Assembly (NCBI GenBank): GCA_902775565.1
Contig: CACYMP010000018.1
Span: 1-47,782, forward strand
DNA from: Oscillospiraceae bacterium
Lineage (GTDB): Bacteria; Bacillota; Clostridia; Saccharofermentanales; Saccharofermentanaceae
DNA length: 47,782 nucleotides
Direction of reading: 5' to 3'
Position 1 is the stretch's first letter. Every line of letters begins with the position of its first letter. The notes under the pieces are model-generated. The model was given only the letters and a program-made list of their open reading frames with translations, did not search any database and was not told the origin of the DNA. The translations under genes were made by a program, and so were the position numbers. Shown here in pieces: positions 6,918 through 15,459 of the stretch.

Positions 6918-7586
6918 TCAGGTGGACTTATAGCCGATCTTTATATGCGGGGCGCGCTGGTTTACGTAGCCGAAAAACGGATTCAGGTCGTAGGAACTGA
7001 TCGCGAAAAGCTGCCTGCGCCTGGAGCCGTCGGCCATGGTGAGTTCCATCGCATAGACGCAGCGCAGAATGTTTTTGCGGCGCTCGTCGTGCATCTTTTT
7101 CACGCCCTCTTCGTAAATATCGACCTTGCTGACGACCATCTCGCGGATCTCGGAAAGCGCGATAACGAACTCGTTGGCGCTCAGCACATAATCCTTGGTG
7201 AGGATCAGAAGATTGTCGTAGAAGTCCTCAACGATGAAGAACCCGAGAGTCGACGTCTCGCTCAGCTGGGCGATGAGGTTGTCACGGCCGTATTTATCGA
7301 CGGCTTTATTGAACTTTTTCGGGAGCAGGACCCTGACGTTGATGTACTTGGCCGTAACATAGAGGAGCATCGCGAACGCACTCGCCATCAGCATCGCGGA
7401 CGTTCCGAGGAACCTGCCGCCGGTTATGACCTGGTGCGCGAAAAACGCTGCCGAGGCGGCCAGCATACCTCCGAAGATAATGAAGAACTTCACCCACTTC
7501 GCGCCGAGGTCTTTGTCGTCCTGAGTCTCGGCCTTGGGCGGCTCTATGACCTTCGCGGCCATGTCGGGTCTGATCACGCTGATCAT
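6918..7586 (-). CDS. YcxB-like two-helix membrane protein
   Basis: The protein has 222 aa. A cytoplasmic N-terminus leads into two TM segments (about 31-52 and 60-80), followed by a soluble C-terminal domain (about 85-222) resembling the YcxB-like fold (IVEDFYDNLLILTKDYVL, then a beta-rich stretch). Function is unknown in the family. The start overlaps the end of the upstream membrane gene by 4 nt (ATGA type), so the two are translationally coupled. The unit probably also includes the M13 peptidase gene. Confidence 0.6.
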   Translation of the reverse strand: MISVIRPDMAAKVIEPPKAETQDDKDLGAKWVKFFIIFGGMLAASAAFFAHQVITGGRFLGTSAMLMASAFAMLLYVTAKYINVRVLLPKKFNKAVDKYGRDNLIAQLSETSTLGFFIVEDFYDNLLILTKDYVLSANEFVIALSEIREMVVSKVDIYEEGVKKMHDERRKNILRCVYAMELTMADGSRRRQLFAISSYDLNPFFGYVNQRAPHIKIGYKST

Positions 7587-8563
7587 TCGGTTGCCTCCCC
7601 CGCCGTTCCGGTCAGTCCGGCCGGGTTCATCGCCTCCCCTGCCGTTCCGGCAGCTTTCATTGCATCTCCGGCCGCTTCGGCTGCATCCATCAGCTCTTCT
7701 GTCAGCTCGGCTTCTTTCATGATCTCACGGATCTCAGGATCGCCCGCGAGCTGTGCCTCGAGCGCGGAAGCGGCGGCGTTAACCTCATCGAGAGCCTGCT
7801 CAAGATCGCCCTTCTTTTTCTTCTTGCGTTCCTTTTTCTTGAGCTTGAAAACAAGCATCGTCAGGAGCAGCGGGATCACTGCCTGAGCCAGCAGGAGAAG
7901 GACTTCAAAGACCGGCGTGTCGTGTAAGACAAGCCTTGTGTAGATGACGTCGGCAATGAGCTTCGGGAACGCGAACGAGCAGTACATGTAATAATTATTC
8001 GCATAATGACCTATCAGGTTGAACACAAAGGGCGCAACGAACATTGCGGCGCAGTATACCACGATGGGAACGAGCGGGAACGCGAAAAGGTACTGCCAGA
8101 AAAGCACGCCGGTATAAGTGGCCGCGGCGGCGAGGCAGTCCGTGAAGACGAGCAGCGCGAACTGCGCGAGCTGGGCGGGTGTGTTGTGCGCGCCCAGGAC
8201 TAAGCTCATTACCGTCACGAAAAGCAGCATGACCGCGAAGAGGCAGACCAGTATGATGCAGCCTGCAAGGGCTCTTGCCAGGACCGCGGCGGATCTTTTC
8301 GCGCCGTGTTCTTCGACCTGGACAATGGAATTAAAAGTGTACTTGCGGCGGTGCACCGTGAAGAGCAGGATTGCGCCTGCGAGCGGCGAAAAGATCATAG
8401 ACACGTATTTTTGCATCCCGAAGATGTAGGTCAGATCGTTGAAGTGTCTGCCCTTAAGCATGACCGCCGCAACGACCGCGCCGATGTACAGGAGCGGCAT
8501 CAGTATGATGAATCTTTTCTTCTTTATTGTTGTTAATATTTCTTCTTTCAATAATCCTGACAT
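7583..8563 (-). CDS. Multi-span membrane protein, ABC-2-permease-like, with Ala/Gly-rich tail
   Basis: The protein has 326 aa with about six TM segments between residues 20 and 240, then a lysine cluster (KKKERKKKKKGD) and an acidic coiled-coil-like tail. The tail ends in repeated AAG/AGEAM-type units rich in Ala, Gly, Glu and Met. The membrane part looks like an ABC-2 type permease, but no ATPase gene is adjacent. I chose ATG 8563 because GAGGTG lies 5 nt before it; the longer GTG start (8575) would overlap the stop of the M13 gene and lose that site. It couples to the YcxB-like gene downstream. Confidence 0.6.
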   Translation of the reverse strand: MSGLLKEEILTTIKKKRFIILMPLLYIGAVVAAVMLKGRHFNDLTYIFGMQKYVSMIFSPLAGAILLFTVHRRKYTFNSIVQVEEHGAKRSAAVLARALAGCIILVCLFAVMLLFVTVMSLVLGAHNTPAQLAQFALLVFTDCLAAAATYTGVLFWQYLFAFPLVPIVVYCAAMFVAPFVFNLIGHYANNYYMYCSFAFPKLIADVIYTRLVLHDTPVFEVLLLLAQAVIPLLLTMLVFKLKKKERKKKKKGDLEQALDEVNAAASALEAQLAGDPEIREIMKEAELTEELMDAAEAAGDAMKAAGTAGEAMNPAGLTGTAGEATE

Positions 8564-8571
8564 ATCGCACC

Positions 8572-10644
8572 TCACCAGATCAGGATCCTCTCGGAGGGAT
8601 CCATGTACATTCCGTCACCCGGCTTTATGCCGTATGTCTCAATGAACTCGTCAAACTGGGCAAGCGTGTAGTTGATCCTCAGATACTCGAGCGGATGCGG
8701 GTTCTTGTTGATGAGGTCGAGCTGCTCCTGCTTGGTCATGACGAACTTCCAGAAGTCTGCGTAGCTCCTGAAAAACAGGTCGTAATCGAAGTTCTCGTAG
8801 TCCTTTGCGATCATGAGCGCTGCCTTGACGCCTTCCGCGTCGGCAATGACCTCGCTGCTTACCATGGTGCCGCCGTCGTATTCCGGGGCGCCCTCAAAAG
8901 CCTTGTAACCCATGAAGTGGCTGCCGATCCTGCTTGCGGTATTGCTCCACTGGTCGAGCTCTTCTTTGGTGATGACGCCGGACTCCCTGCCCTCTGCGTC
9001 TTGGCTGATGTTTTTTGAGTCGAAAGCGTGTGAGATCTCGTGACCCACGACGGATACAAACGAGCCGAGCTTCTTTTCGATCGGGGCATCGGGCATATAT
9101 ATCGGTTCGACCAGGATGCCGCCTCTGATGTAGATGCAGTTCTGCATTGAATCGTAGGTGGCATTGGTGACCGTTGTCGAAAGCGAGCCGTCGTAAATGT
9201 CCCAGTAATCCTTTGGAATCTCCTGCTGGACGATGACGCCGGTATGCTCGTTCGAAATCCTGTTCAATGTGCAGAACGCATCGAGGAACGTGCCGCCCTC
9301 TTCTTTGGACTTCAGCGTGACGCCCGTGAAATCAGCCCTGTTGGTCGGCCTGATCACGTTCTCGCCCATCTTGTCGAGCTTCTCCCTGACGGCCTTCTTT
9401 GCCTCGTCCGATAGGATCTTGTTCTCCCCGATAAGTATCTCGTACTTCGCCTTGAGCTGCTTTACGAAATACTTGATCTCGTTATATGTGCCCTCATCGA
9501 AAAAGTAGTCGATGTACATCTGGTCCACGGCTGCGGTCAGCGCTGTCTTGTTGAGCATCAAAAAGAAGATCAGATCGGGATCCCTGTCGATCCTCTGCGC
9601 GAACTGATTCGTGCGGTCCAGGTTCGTATCCATGTAGAAGTCGTACGCTTCCCTGTCCAGATAGCGGATGGACTCGAGGGCCAGACGCGCCCTGAAATAG
9701 GCTTTCATGTCTTCGACGTTGCTCTGTTTGTAGATGTTTTCGAGCCTGTCGATATACGAGAGCTCGCCCATGATGTGGTCGCACTTCGTGATGCCATAGT
9801 GACTCAGGAACTTGCCGAGCGGGTAGCTGCCGGCCTTCTTCAAGATCTCGTCCATCGTCTCGACTTTCTTGAAATCCATAAGGACCGCATAGTCCAGATG
9901 CACGAGTTCGGATTCGAGCCTGAAGCCCCTGCCGATCACGGCCTTGATCTCTTTGTCCTGATATCCGCACCTTGCGAGAAGATAGCTGATCTGCTTCTCT
10001 TTTTTCTCTTTTATCTTGTATGCTTCATCGTTTAGGACGACATAGCGGCTGGCCTCTTCGAGCATCAGGTCGGGCTTTTCGAGGCAGAGTGCTCTGCAGT
10101 TGCTGAGAGCCTCGTTGCCGGTGTAGCTCATTTTCACGAGCGAAAAAGCGAACGGGTTCTTATCGTTATCGGTCATGTAAGCCGTGACGTCATCCAGCGT
10201 CTTTATCTGATCGATGTATCCCAGATACTTCTTAAGCGGCTCAACGCCGATGCTGTTCCTGTATTCCCAGTCGTTGAAAAGCCCGTCGGCGATGCGCACA
10301 AGCTCGACGTTCTTATCGCCGGTCACCGACTTGTCGTTAAGGATGGCGCGCTTGTTCTCAACGACTTTGCGCTGGGCCTCGCCGAACGATGAGATCATGT
10401 AGGAAGTGTCGCCAGTCTGCTTCTTCGTCCATTCGTAGTTGACGGCCGCCGCGTAATCGTCCTTCAGATTTGCCTTCCCCATCTTGTCCACATTTTCGAG
10501 AAGATTGGAATCCATCCAGTGAAAATGATAGCTCCCCGAAGTATTTCCGTCCTGCCCTGCTTCTTCACTAGCGCAGCTGCACATTGCAAGAGCCATCGCG
10601 GCAGCAAGCACCACCGAGAGCGGCTTTCTGAACCTTAACAACAT
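8572..10644 (-). CDS. M13-family zinc metallopeptidase (PepO/neprilysin type), probably exported
   Basis: The protein has 690 aa. A signal sequence with SVVLAAAMALAMCSC near residue 24 suggests a lipoprotein, though the lipobox is not ideal. The catalytic domain has HEISH at about 535-539 (two zinc His and the catalytic Glu) and EVIAD at about 598 (third zinc ligand Glu and the Asp). The C-terminal substrate-binding motif LRINYTLAQFDEF ends in KPGDGMY, as in the family. Full length is normal for M13. It would cleave short peptides outside the membrane. ATG 10644 is preferred over GTG 10650 because of GGGGTGG just upstream. It is first in a unit with two membrane protein genes. Confidence 0.92.
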   Translation of the reverse strand: MLLRFRKPLSVVLAAAMALAMCSCASEEAGQDGNTSGSYHFHWMDSNLLENVDKMGKANLKDDYAAAVNYEWTKKQTGDTSYMISSFGEAQRKVVENKRAILNDKSVTGDKNVELVRIADGLFNDWEYRNSIGVEPLKKYLGYIDQIKTLDDVTAYMTDNDKNPFAFSLVKMSYTGNEALSNCRALCLEKPDLMLEEASRYVVLNDEAYKIKEKKEKQISYLLARCGYQDKEIKAVIGRGFRLESELVHLDYAVLMDFKKVETMDEILKKAGSYPLGKFLSHYGITKCDHIMGELSYIDRLENIYKQSNVEDMKAYFRARLALESIRYLDREAYDFYMDTNLDRTNQFAQRIDRDPDLIFFLMLNKTALTAAVDQMYIDYFFDEGTYNEIKYFVKQLKAKYEILIGENKILSDEAKKAVREKLDKMGENVIRPTNRADFTGVTLKSKEEGGTFLDAFCTLNRISNEHTGVIVQQEIPKDYWDIYDGSLSTTVTNATYDSMQNCIYIRGGILVEPIYMPDAPIEKKLGSFVSVVGHEISHAFDSKNISQDAEGRESGVITKEELDQWSNTASRIGSHFMGYKAFEGAPEYDGGTMVSSEVIADAEGVKAALMIAKDYENFDYDLFFRSYADFWKFVMTKQEQLDLINKNPHPLEYLRINYTLAQFDEFIETYGIKPGDGMYMDPSERILIW

Positions 10645-10698
10645 AACCACCCCAACAAAAATTTTTTATATTACATAACAGGCTGATTATACCATGTG

Positions 10699-10704
10699 CT
10701 ATAC
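10699..10704 (+). promoter_or_regulatory. -10 box of a probably leaderless gene
   Basis: TATACT preceded by TG (extended -10) lies 10 nt before ATG 10715. No ribosome site lies between them and the -35 is poor. A transcript starting at the usual distance would begin within a few nucleotides of the start codon. Confidence 0.5.
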
Positions 10705-10714
10705 TCGGCTTAAT

Positions 10715-11245
10715 ATGGGAAATAAGAATAAGGGTCAAGCTGTCCGGAAAACAGTCATCACGATCATCATAATTGCGGTGGTAATCGCCATCCCCGCAAT
10801 CTTTTTTCTGCATCTCAAAAAGCAGATGCAGTGGTCACCCGTAAGCGATCTGTCCGAGTCAAAGCGCGCCCGTTACGCTTCACTTTGCATGATCCCCGGC
10901 TTCGAAAAAGACATCGACAAAGTCTATATCCGTGGCCTCCGCGACGCCGATTACAGGATAGAGACCAGGTCTTATCCGTCGGCCGAAGAGCTCTACAAGA
11001 TCCTGCCTTTCGAGGATGAATCTGCAAGAAAAGAGGCTGTTGATGCACTTGCCGAAACGAAGGTCGATACTCCGGATTACCTGGGTGCAGGGGCTTCTTC
11101 CAAAGTATATCTCGCACACATCCTGCCGCTCGTCACAACGGACAAGAGCGGCAAGCCGACTTTAGAATCCTACAACCGTCATGAATATTACGTCGTCTGC
11201 GAGGACGGCGCTTACAGGTTTGTTTTTATTGTCCACATGATGTGA
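10715..11245 (+). CDS. Single-pass membrane-anchored protein of unknown function
   Basis: The protein has 176 aa. A short basic N-terminus (MGNKNKGQAVRK) is followed by one TM helix (about 12-34) and an extracytoplasmic domain (about 40-176). I do not recognise the domain. ATG 10715 is chosen because it follows TATACT at leaderless spacing; the upstream in-frame ATG 10694 lies before the -10 box. It is divergent from the M13 peptidase and convergent with the next gene, whose stop is adjacent (11245/11246). Confidence 0.6.
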   Translation: MGNKNKGQAVRKTVITIIIIAVVIAIPAIFFLHLKKQMQWSPVSDLSESKRARYASLCMIPGFEKDIDKVYIRGLRDADYRIETRSYPSAEELYKILPFEDESARKEAVDALAETKVDTPDYLGAGASSKVYLAHILPLVTTDKSGKPTLESYNRHEYYVVCEDGAYRFVFIVHMM

Positions 11246-11704
11246 TCAGTCTTCAGGCGACAGCATGAACGCAACGGCTGCGAGGCCCGCTGCCAGCAGG
11301 CACGCGACTGCGAAAAGATAAAAGACCGGTGTGATCTCGTAAGTGACTTTGATCGCGGTCGTTCCCATGACACCGTTGACCTCCTGGAGGTGCTGCATTG
11401 CCTGAACCGTTCTGCTGAGCTTGGCGTCAAGTCCCGCGACACGTGAGAAACCGTAAAGTCCGAAAGCGGCAAAACCAATTCCGACCGTAGCGACACCGAC
11501 TCTTTTCCTCTTGATGAAAGAAAAGACAAAACCGGTGACCGTGAGAATAAAGATCATGATGCCTACGCCGACATTGGACCCGATGATAGTGAACGTTGTG
11601 CCATTGCTGTCATTGATCCTTGCATAAGGCATGAAGAGCAGCAAAATGCTTGCCAACGCGGCAATGAGAAAACCGAAATTGAAATATACACCTTTCTCAC
11701 GCAT
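11246..11704 (-). CDS. Four-helix membrane protein of unknown function
   Basis: The protein has 152 aa with four TM segments (about 9-28, 41-62, 68-88 and 125-147) and a loop of about 35 aa before the last. No family recognised. ATG 11704 has GGGGG at 9-nt spacing; the in-frame TTG at 11710 would be too close. Palindrome array X/Y (11852-12110) lies upstream of it. Confidence 0.6.
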   Translation of the reverse strand: MREKGVYFNFGFLIAALASILLLFMPYARINDSNGTTFTIIGSNVGVGIMIFILTVTGFVFSFIKRKRVGVATVGIGFAAFGLYGFSRVAGLDAKLSRTVQAMQHLQEVNGVMGTTAIKVTYEITPVFYLFAVACLLAAGLAAVAFMLSPED

Positions 11705-11851
11705 GTACAACGTCCCCCTATTTTCGCTTATATATTTTACCTTGAAGAACTTTGAGTATCAATATAATTTATTATTTTGATTTGTTTTCTGTTCCGCTGC
11801 CGTCGCACAACCGCGCATCATCCGCCGCGTCCGAAATGCCTGCTTTTGGCC

Positions 11852-12040
11852 ACCTGCTATTAAAAAACCGAAAAGTCCGTTTTTAATAGTAGGTTTGATC
11901 GCGAAAACGGCATTTTTCGGCAGAACCTACTATTAGATTTCGTTTTTTCTCGAATCTAATAGTAGGTCGACGCCAAAAACCGCCTGAAAAAGCCAAAACC
12001 TACTATTAGATTTCACTTTTTCGCAAATTTAATAGCAGGT
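11852..12040. repeat. Palindrome array X, copy A: three 43-nt palindromes, pitch 73
   Basis: Units at 11852-11894, 11925-11967 and 11998-12040. The arms are ACCTACTATTAGA and TCTAATAGTAGGT with small variations; unit 1 has ACCTGCTATTAAA. Loops differ between units. The 30-bp spacers contain CGAAAACGGC (first) and AAAAACCGCC (second). Unit starts are exactly 73 bp apart. The homologous array at 40099 has the same geometry and related spacers. Confidence 0.92.
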
Positions 12041-12070
12041 GCTTTTCGAGCACAGGCCACCAGCAGTCGT

Positions 12071-12110
12071 GTACATACGAAAATCGAAAAAAGACCGTTT
12101 TTATACGTGC
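12071..12110. repeat. Palindrome Y, copy A (single 40-nt unit, array truncated)
   Basis: GTACATACGAAAA pairs imperfectly with TTTTTATACGTGC. It starts 73 bp after the last X unit. The 3' flank ATTTTCATCGAAAACGGCC equals the first Y spacer at 35.8 and 40.3 kb, but units 2 and 3 are absent. Confidence 0.85.
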
Positions 12111-12161
12111 ATTTTCATCGAAAACGGCCACCCCGCCGCAGCACCCCCGCCATTCACCATG

Positions 12162-12197
12162 CAAAAAGGGCCGCCCCTGTGAGGCAGGCGACCCTTT
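12162..12197 (-). terminator. Terminator of the feo operon
   Basis: On the minus strand AAAGGGTCGCC pairs with GGCGGCCCTTT (one mismatch), followed by TTTTT. It lies about 40 nt after the stop of the cysteine-rich gene. Confidence 0.8.
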
Positions 12198-12235
12198 CTG
12201 CTGTTATGAGAATCCAATCTATGATGATTGCAAAA

Positions 12236-12406
12236 TTATTTGGCGTGGCACTTGCCTTTCATGGCGCAGTGGCTGCAGCCGCAGGAGCACGTGCCTTTGC
12301 CCTGTTTTTTGGTCCTGACCAGACTTCTGATGGCCAGAGCGACTACCGCTATGAGGCCAAGCGATATGACGATCGTTCCCATGTTTTCTCTGAGCCAGGC
12401 TAACAT
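12236..12406 (-). CDS. FeoB-associated cysteine-rich membrane protein
   Basis: The protein has 56 aa. One TM helix (about 8-31) is followed by a basic segment and a Cys/His-rich tail, CSCGCSHCAMKGKCHAK. Small proteins of this form routinely follow feoB in Firmicutes and are annotated as FeoB-associated Cys-rich proteins; the tail is thought to handle iron at the inner face of the transporter. The start ATG 12406 lies 4 nt after the feoB stop and uses AGGAG embedded in the last feoB codons. It is the last gene before the operon terminator. Confidence 0.9.
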   Translation of the reverse strand: MLAWLRENMGTIVISLGLIAVVALAIRSLVRTKKQGKGTCSCGCSHCAMKGKCHAK

Positions 12407-12409
12407 TTT

Positions 12410-14824
12410 TTACGCTCCTTTTTTCGATACCTTAACGGTGAGCTTCTCGGATTCCTTGTACTTCTTGAAGAAGAGCATGTAGACGATGAACGCGAGTACT
12501 GCGACTGCGAAGATCAGACCGACTACGTTGACGTTGCCGGTGAACAGGCCTCCGAACTGGTTGATCATGAGTGCGATCGCATAAGCGAAGAGGCACTGAT
12601 ATCCGATCGCGAACCATGTCCACTTCGCGCTGTTCATCTCACGCTTGATAGCGCCGATCGCTGCGAAGCAGGGTGCGCACAGGAGGTTGAATACCAGGAA
12701 GGACATACCTGTAACAGGTGTGAATGCCTGGGAGAGTGCCTGCCATGCGGTGAGCTCGCCGCTGCCGTAGAGGATACCCATTGTGCCGACGATGTTTTCC
12801 TTTGCTACGAGGCCGGTGATGGATGCGACAGCTGCCTGCCAGTTGCCCCAGCCGAGAGGGGCGAAGATCCATGCGATAAGGCCGCCAAACTGAGCGAGGA
12901 GAGAGAGGCCGAGCTCTTCTTCCTCAAGCATTCTGAAGCCGTCCTTTGTAAATCCGAAATAGCTGGTGAACCAGACTACGATCGTTGAAAGGAGGATGAT
13001 CGTGCCGGCCTTCTTGATGAATGACCAGCCACGCTCCCACATTGAGCGGAGCACGTTGCCTACTGTAGGCATGTGGTATGCGGGAAGCTCCATAACGAAC
13101 GGAGCGGGGTTGCCTGCGAACATCTTTGTCTTCTTGAGCATGATGCCCGAAATAACGATAGCAGCCATACCGATGAAGAATGCGAGGACTGCGATCCAGG
13201 GTGAGCCTCCGAAGATGGCGCCTGCGACCATGCCGATGAAAGGCATCTTCGCACCGCAGGGGATGAATGTGGTTGTCATGATGGTCATTCTTCTGTCGCG
13301 CTCATTCTCGATCGTACGCGATGCCATGATGCCCGGAACGCCGCAGCCGACACCGATCAGCATCGGGATGAATGACTTACCGGACAGACCGAACTTGCGG
13401 AAGATACGGTCGAGTACGAATGCGATTCTTGCCATGTAGCCGCATGCTTCAAGGAATGCGAGCATCAGGAAGAGGACGAGCATCTGGGGAACGAAGCCCA
13501 GGACTGCGCCGACGCCTGCGACGATACCGTCAAGGATGAGACCCTTGAGCCAGTCTGCCGCGTTTGCCTTGTCGAGAGCTTTTTCGACGAGTACGGGAAC
13601 ACCGGGAACCCATACGCCGTATGCTGCGGGATCAGGTTCTTCCTCACCGATCTCCTCGACTGTCTTTACTGCGTTTGCGTAATCTTCAAGAGTTGCTGTC
13701 TCTTCTGAGACTTCGAGTGTTTCCTCGTCTTCGACTGTGTAGGGGAAATCGCCTGTCGGAGCTGCTCCGTGCTCTTCCTCATATGCCTTGTAGCCGTCGA
13801 TGATGGCTGTTGCTTCGCCGTATTGTTCAGAGATCTCGGAATAACCCGCGTCGATTCCGAAGAGGTGGAAACCGTCTCCGAAAAGACCGTCGTTTGCCCA
13901 GTCTGTTGCAGGTGCGCCGACGCCTACCATCGCGATCCAGTAGATCGCGTACATGATGATTCCGAAGATCGGAAGGCCAAGCCAGCGGTTGGTTACGATG
14001 CGGTCGATCTTATCGGAGGTCGACATCTTGCCTGCGTTCTTCTTTTTGTAGCAGGCCTTGATGACCTCTGCGATGTAGATATATCTTTCGTTTGTGATGA
14101 TGCTCTCGGCGTCATCGTCTAATTCCTTCTCTGCAGCCTTGATGTCCTTTTCGATGTGCTCGAGCTTGTCAGAAGGGATCTGGAGCTTCTCGAGGACCTT
14201 GTCATCACGCTCGAAGATCTTTATCGCGTACCATCTCTGCTGCTCCTCGGGCATGTCGTGAACGACTGCTTCCTCAATGTGAGCGAGTGCATGCTCTACA
14301 GGGCCGGAGAATGTGTGGAGCGGGACTGTCTTGCCGTTCTTTGCAGCCTCGATCGCAGCTTCAGCTGCTTCCATAACGCCCGTTCCCTTGAGCGCGGAGA
14401 TCTCAACGACCTTGCATCCGAACTGGCTTGAGAGCTCATCGATGTTGAGCTTGTCGCCGTTCTTCTTTACGAGGTCCATCATGTTGACCGCAATGACTAC
14501 CGGGATTCCGATCTCGGTGAGCTGTGTTGTCAGATAGAGGTTACGCTCGAGGTTTGTACCGTCGATGATGTTGAGGATCGCGTCGGGACGCTCGTCGATA
14601 AGGTAATTACGTGCGACGACTTCCTCAAGTGTGTAGGGCGAGAGCGAGTAGATACCCGGAAGGTCCGTGATAACTACGTCATCGTGCTTCTTGAGCTTAC
14701 CTTCCTTCTTCTCTACCGTTACGCCCGGCCAGTTGCCTACGAACTGGTTTGATCCGGTCAGGGCGTTGAACAATGTTGTTTTTCCGCTGTTCGGGTTGCC
14801 CGCGAGGGCGATCTTTATACTCAT
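12410..14824 (-). CDS. feoB: Ferrous iron transporter B
   Basis: The protein has 804 aa. The N-terminal G domain has GNPNSGKTT (P-loop, 8-16), DLPGIYSLSPY (G3) and NMMD (G4), followed by the helical NFeoB region. The membrane domain has two Gate modules, including GCGVPGIMASR and the later CAPCFAAIGAIKRE. It imports Fe2+ in a GTP-dependent manner. An unusual acidic insert of roughly 100 residues follows the first TM helix (about residues 310-410, rich in Glu and repeated EEE/EET). The start follows GGAAGG with 8-nt spacing. It is preceded by two feoA genes and followed by the Cys-rich partner. An iron-box-like palindrome lies between feoA and feoB (14855-14868). Confidence 0.97.
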   Translation of the reverse strand: MSIKIALAGNPNSGKTTLFNALTGSNQFVGNWPGVTVEKKEGKLKKHDDVVITDLPGIYSLSPYTLEEVVARNYLIDERPDAILNIIDGTNLERNLYLTTQLTEIGIPVVIAVNMMDLVKKNGDKLNIDELSSQFGCKVVEISALKGTGVMEAAEAAIEAAKNGKTVPLHTFSGPVEHALAHIEEAVVHDMPEEQQRWYAIKIFERDDKVLEKLQIPSDKLEHIEKDIKAAEKELDDDAESIITNERYIYIAEVIKACYKKKNAGKMSTSDKIDRIVTNRWLGLPIFGIIMYAIYWIAMVGVGAPATDWANDGLFGDGFHLFGIDAGYSEISEQYGEATAIIDGYKAYEEEHGAAPTGDFPYTVEDEETLEVSEETATLEDYANAVKTVEEIGEEEPDPAAYGVWVPGVPVLVEKALDKANAADWLKGLILDGIVAGVGAVLGFVPQMLVLFLMLAFLEACGYMARIAFVLDRIFRKFGLSGKSFIPMLIGVGCGVPGIMASRTIENERDRRMTIMTTTFIPCGAKMPFIGMVAGAIFGGSPWIAVLAFFIGMAAIVISGIMLKKTKMFAGNPAPFVMELPAYHMPTVGNVLRSMWERGWSFIKKAGTIILLSTIVVWFTSYFGFTKDGFRMLEEEELGLSLLAQFGGLIAWIFAPLGWGNWQAAVASITGLVAKENIVGTMGILYGSGELTAWQALSQAFTPVTGMSFLVFNLLCAPCFAAIGAIKREMNSAKWTWFAIGYQCLFAYAIALMINQFGGLFTGNVNVVGLIFAVAVLAFIVYMLFFKKYKESEKLTVKVSKKGA

Positions 14825-14854
14825 GTTGATTTCCTTCCTTTATGTTTCGTTCAA

Positions 14855-14868
14855 TTAGCCGTTGCTAA
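14855..14868. promoter_or_regulatory. Iron-regulator-like operator between feoA and feoB
   Basis: TTAGCCGTTGCTAA is a palindrome TTAGC-N4-GCTAA, matching the operator at 15405-15418. It lies 31 nt before the feoB start, and suggests separate control of feoB or a pause in the operon. Confidence 0.45.
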
Positions 14869-14893
14869 CCCTTTTTCGAAAAAAAGAGGCGGC

Positions 14894-15115
14894 TTACTCG
14901 ACCTCGATCATTTCAGCGTCCGCTTTTCTGAGCGAGAGTTCGTAGTTCCTTACGGTTACTTCGACCGGATCGCCCAAAGGCGCGACCTTACGGACATAAA
15001 CGCTGACACCCTTGGTGATACCCATGTCCATGATCCTGCGCTTGACGGCCCCTTCTCCGTGAAGCTTGACGACCGTAACTGTCTGGCCGATCTTTACATC
15101 TCTTAGTGTTTTCAC
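14894..15115 (-). CDS. feoA: FeoA-family small SH3-like protein
   Basis: The protein has 73 aa. The FeoA/SH3-like beta barrel is seen in VKLHGEGAVKRRIMDMGITKGVSVYVRKV, followed by DPVEVTVRNYELSLRKADAEMI. FeoA proteins bind FeoB and support Fe2+ uptake. The start codon is GTG at 15115 with GGAGGAG 9 nt upstream. It is the second feoA of the operon. Confidence 0.95.
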   Translation of the reverse strand: MKTLRDVKIGQTVTVVKLHGEGAVKRRIMDMGITKGVSVYVRKVAPLGDPVEVTVRNYELSLRKADAEMIEVE

Positions 15116-15130
15116 AACAAGACTCCTCCG

Positions 15131-15343
15131 TTATATTGATATTTTTCTAGCGAGTTCGCTGCTGACGGCAATGCGGCTTTCCTTGACCTTGACGATAACG
15201 TTTTCGCCCAGGATGCTTACAACGCTGACTTCCGTGCCTACGTTAAAGCCCAGGTCCTCCAAATGCCTTTTGACCTCGGGACTACCGCTGATCTTCCTGA
15301 TTATCAGTGGTTTCCCCGTCTCTGCATAAACGAGCGGCATCAT
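15131..15343 (-). CDS. feoA: FeoA-family small protein, first gene of the feo operon
   Basis: The protein has 70 aa. It has the FeoA core (SPEVKRHLEDLGFNVGTEV) and the C-terminal strand KVKESRIAVSSELARKI. It is divergent from the second FeoA, as is usual for tandem feoA genes in Clostridia. The start is ATG 15343 (or the next ATG 15340) after GGGGGG. The operon promoter and operators lie 30-90 nt upstream. Confidence 0.93.
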   Translation of the reverse strand: MMPLVYAETGKPLIIRKISGSPEVKRHLEDLGFNVGTEVSVVSILGENVIVKVKESRIAVSSELARKISI

Positions 15344-15374
15344 GTAATCCCCCCTTTTGTTTGCCCGGTCATAG

Positions 15375-15426
15375 TTAGCCTAATCTAACTCGCATATAAT
15401 ATAGTTAGCTGTGGCTAATTTGTCAA
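15375..15426 (-). promoter_or_regulatory. feo promoter with two iron-box-like operators
   Basis: On the minus strand -35 TTGACA (15421-15426), 17 bp, -10 TATATT (15398-15403). A palindrome TTAGCTGTGGCTAA (15405-15418) fills the spacer. A second, TTAGCCTAATCTAA (15375-15388), lies just downstream, 30 bp from the first. These resemble DtxR/IdeR operators built on TTAGG-TTAGC-CTAA half sites. The regulator is not in the window. Confidence 0.75.
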
Positions 15427-15459
15427 GCAATTATTTTTGAGGTTGTGTATGTGCGCACG

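Noticed and set aside
6945..7886. + strand ORF of 313 aa
   Set aside because: Antisense to the YcxB-like and permease-like genes; ends in low-complexity Ala/Ser repeats created by the Ala/Gly-rich tail of the opposite gene.
7583..8563. Complete ABC transporter from the permease-like protein
   Set aside because: No ATPase gene is adjacent; the neighbour encodes a YcxB-like protein, so an ABC role is not supported.
11852..12040. CRISPR array
   Set aside because: Repeat (43) and spacer (30) lengths look CRISPR-like, but the repeats are palindromes with variable centres, the spacers are conserved between loci, and no cas genes are present.
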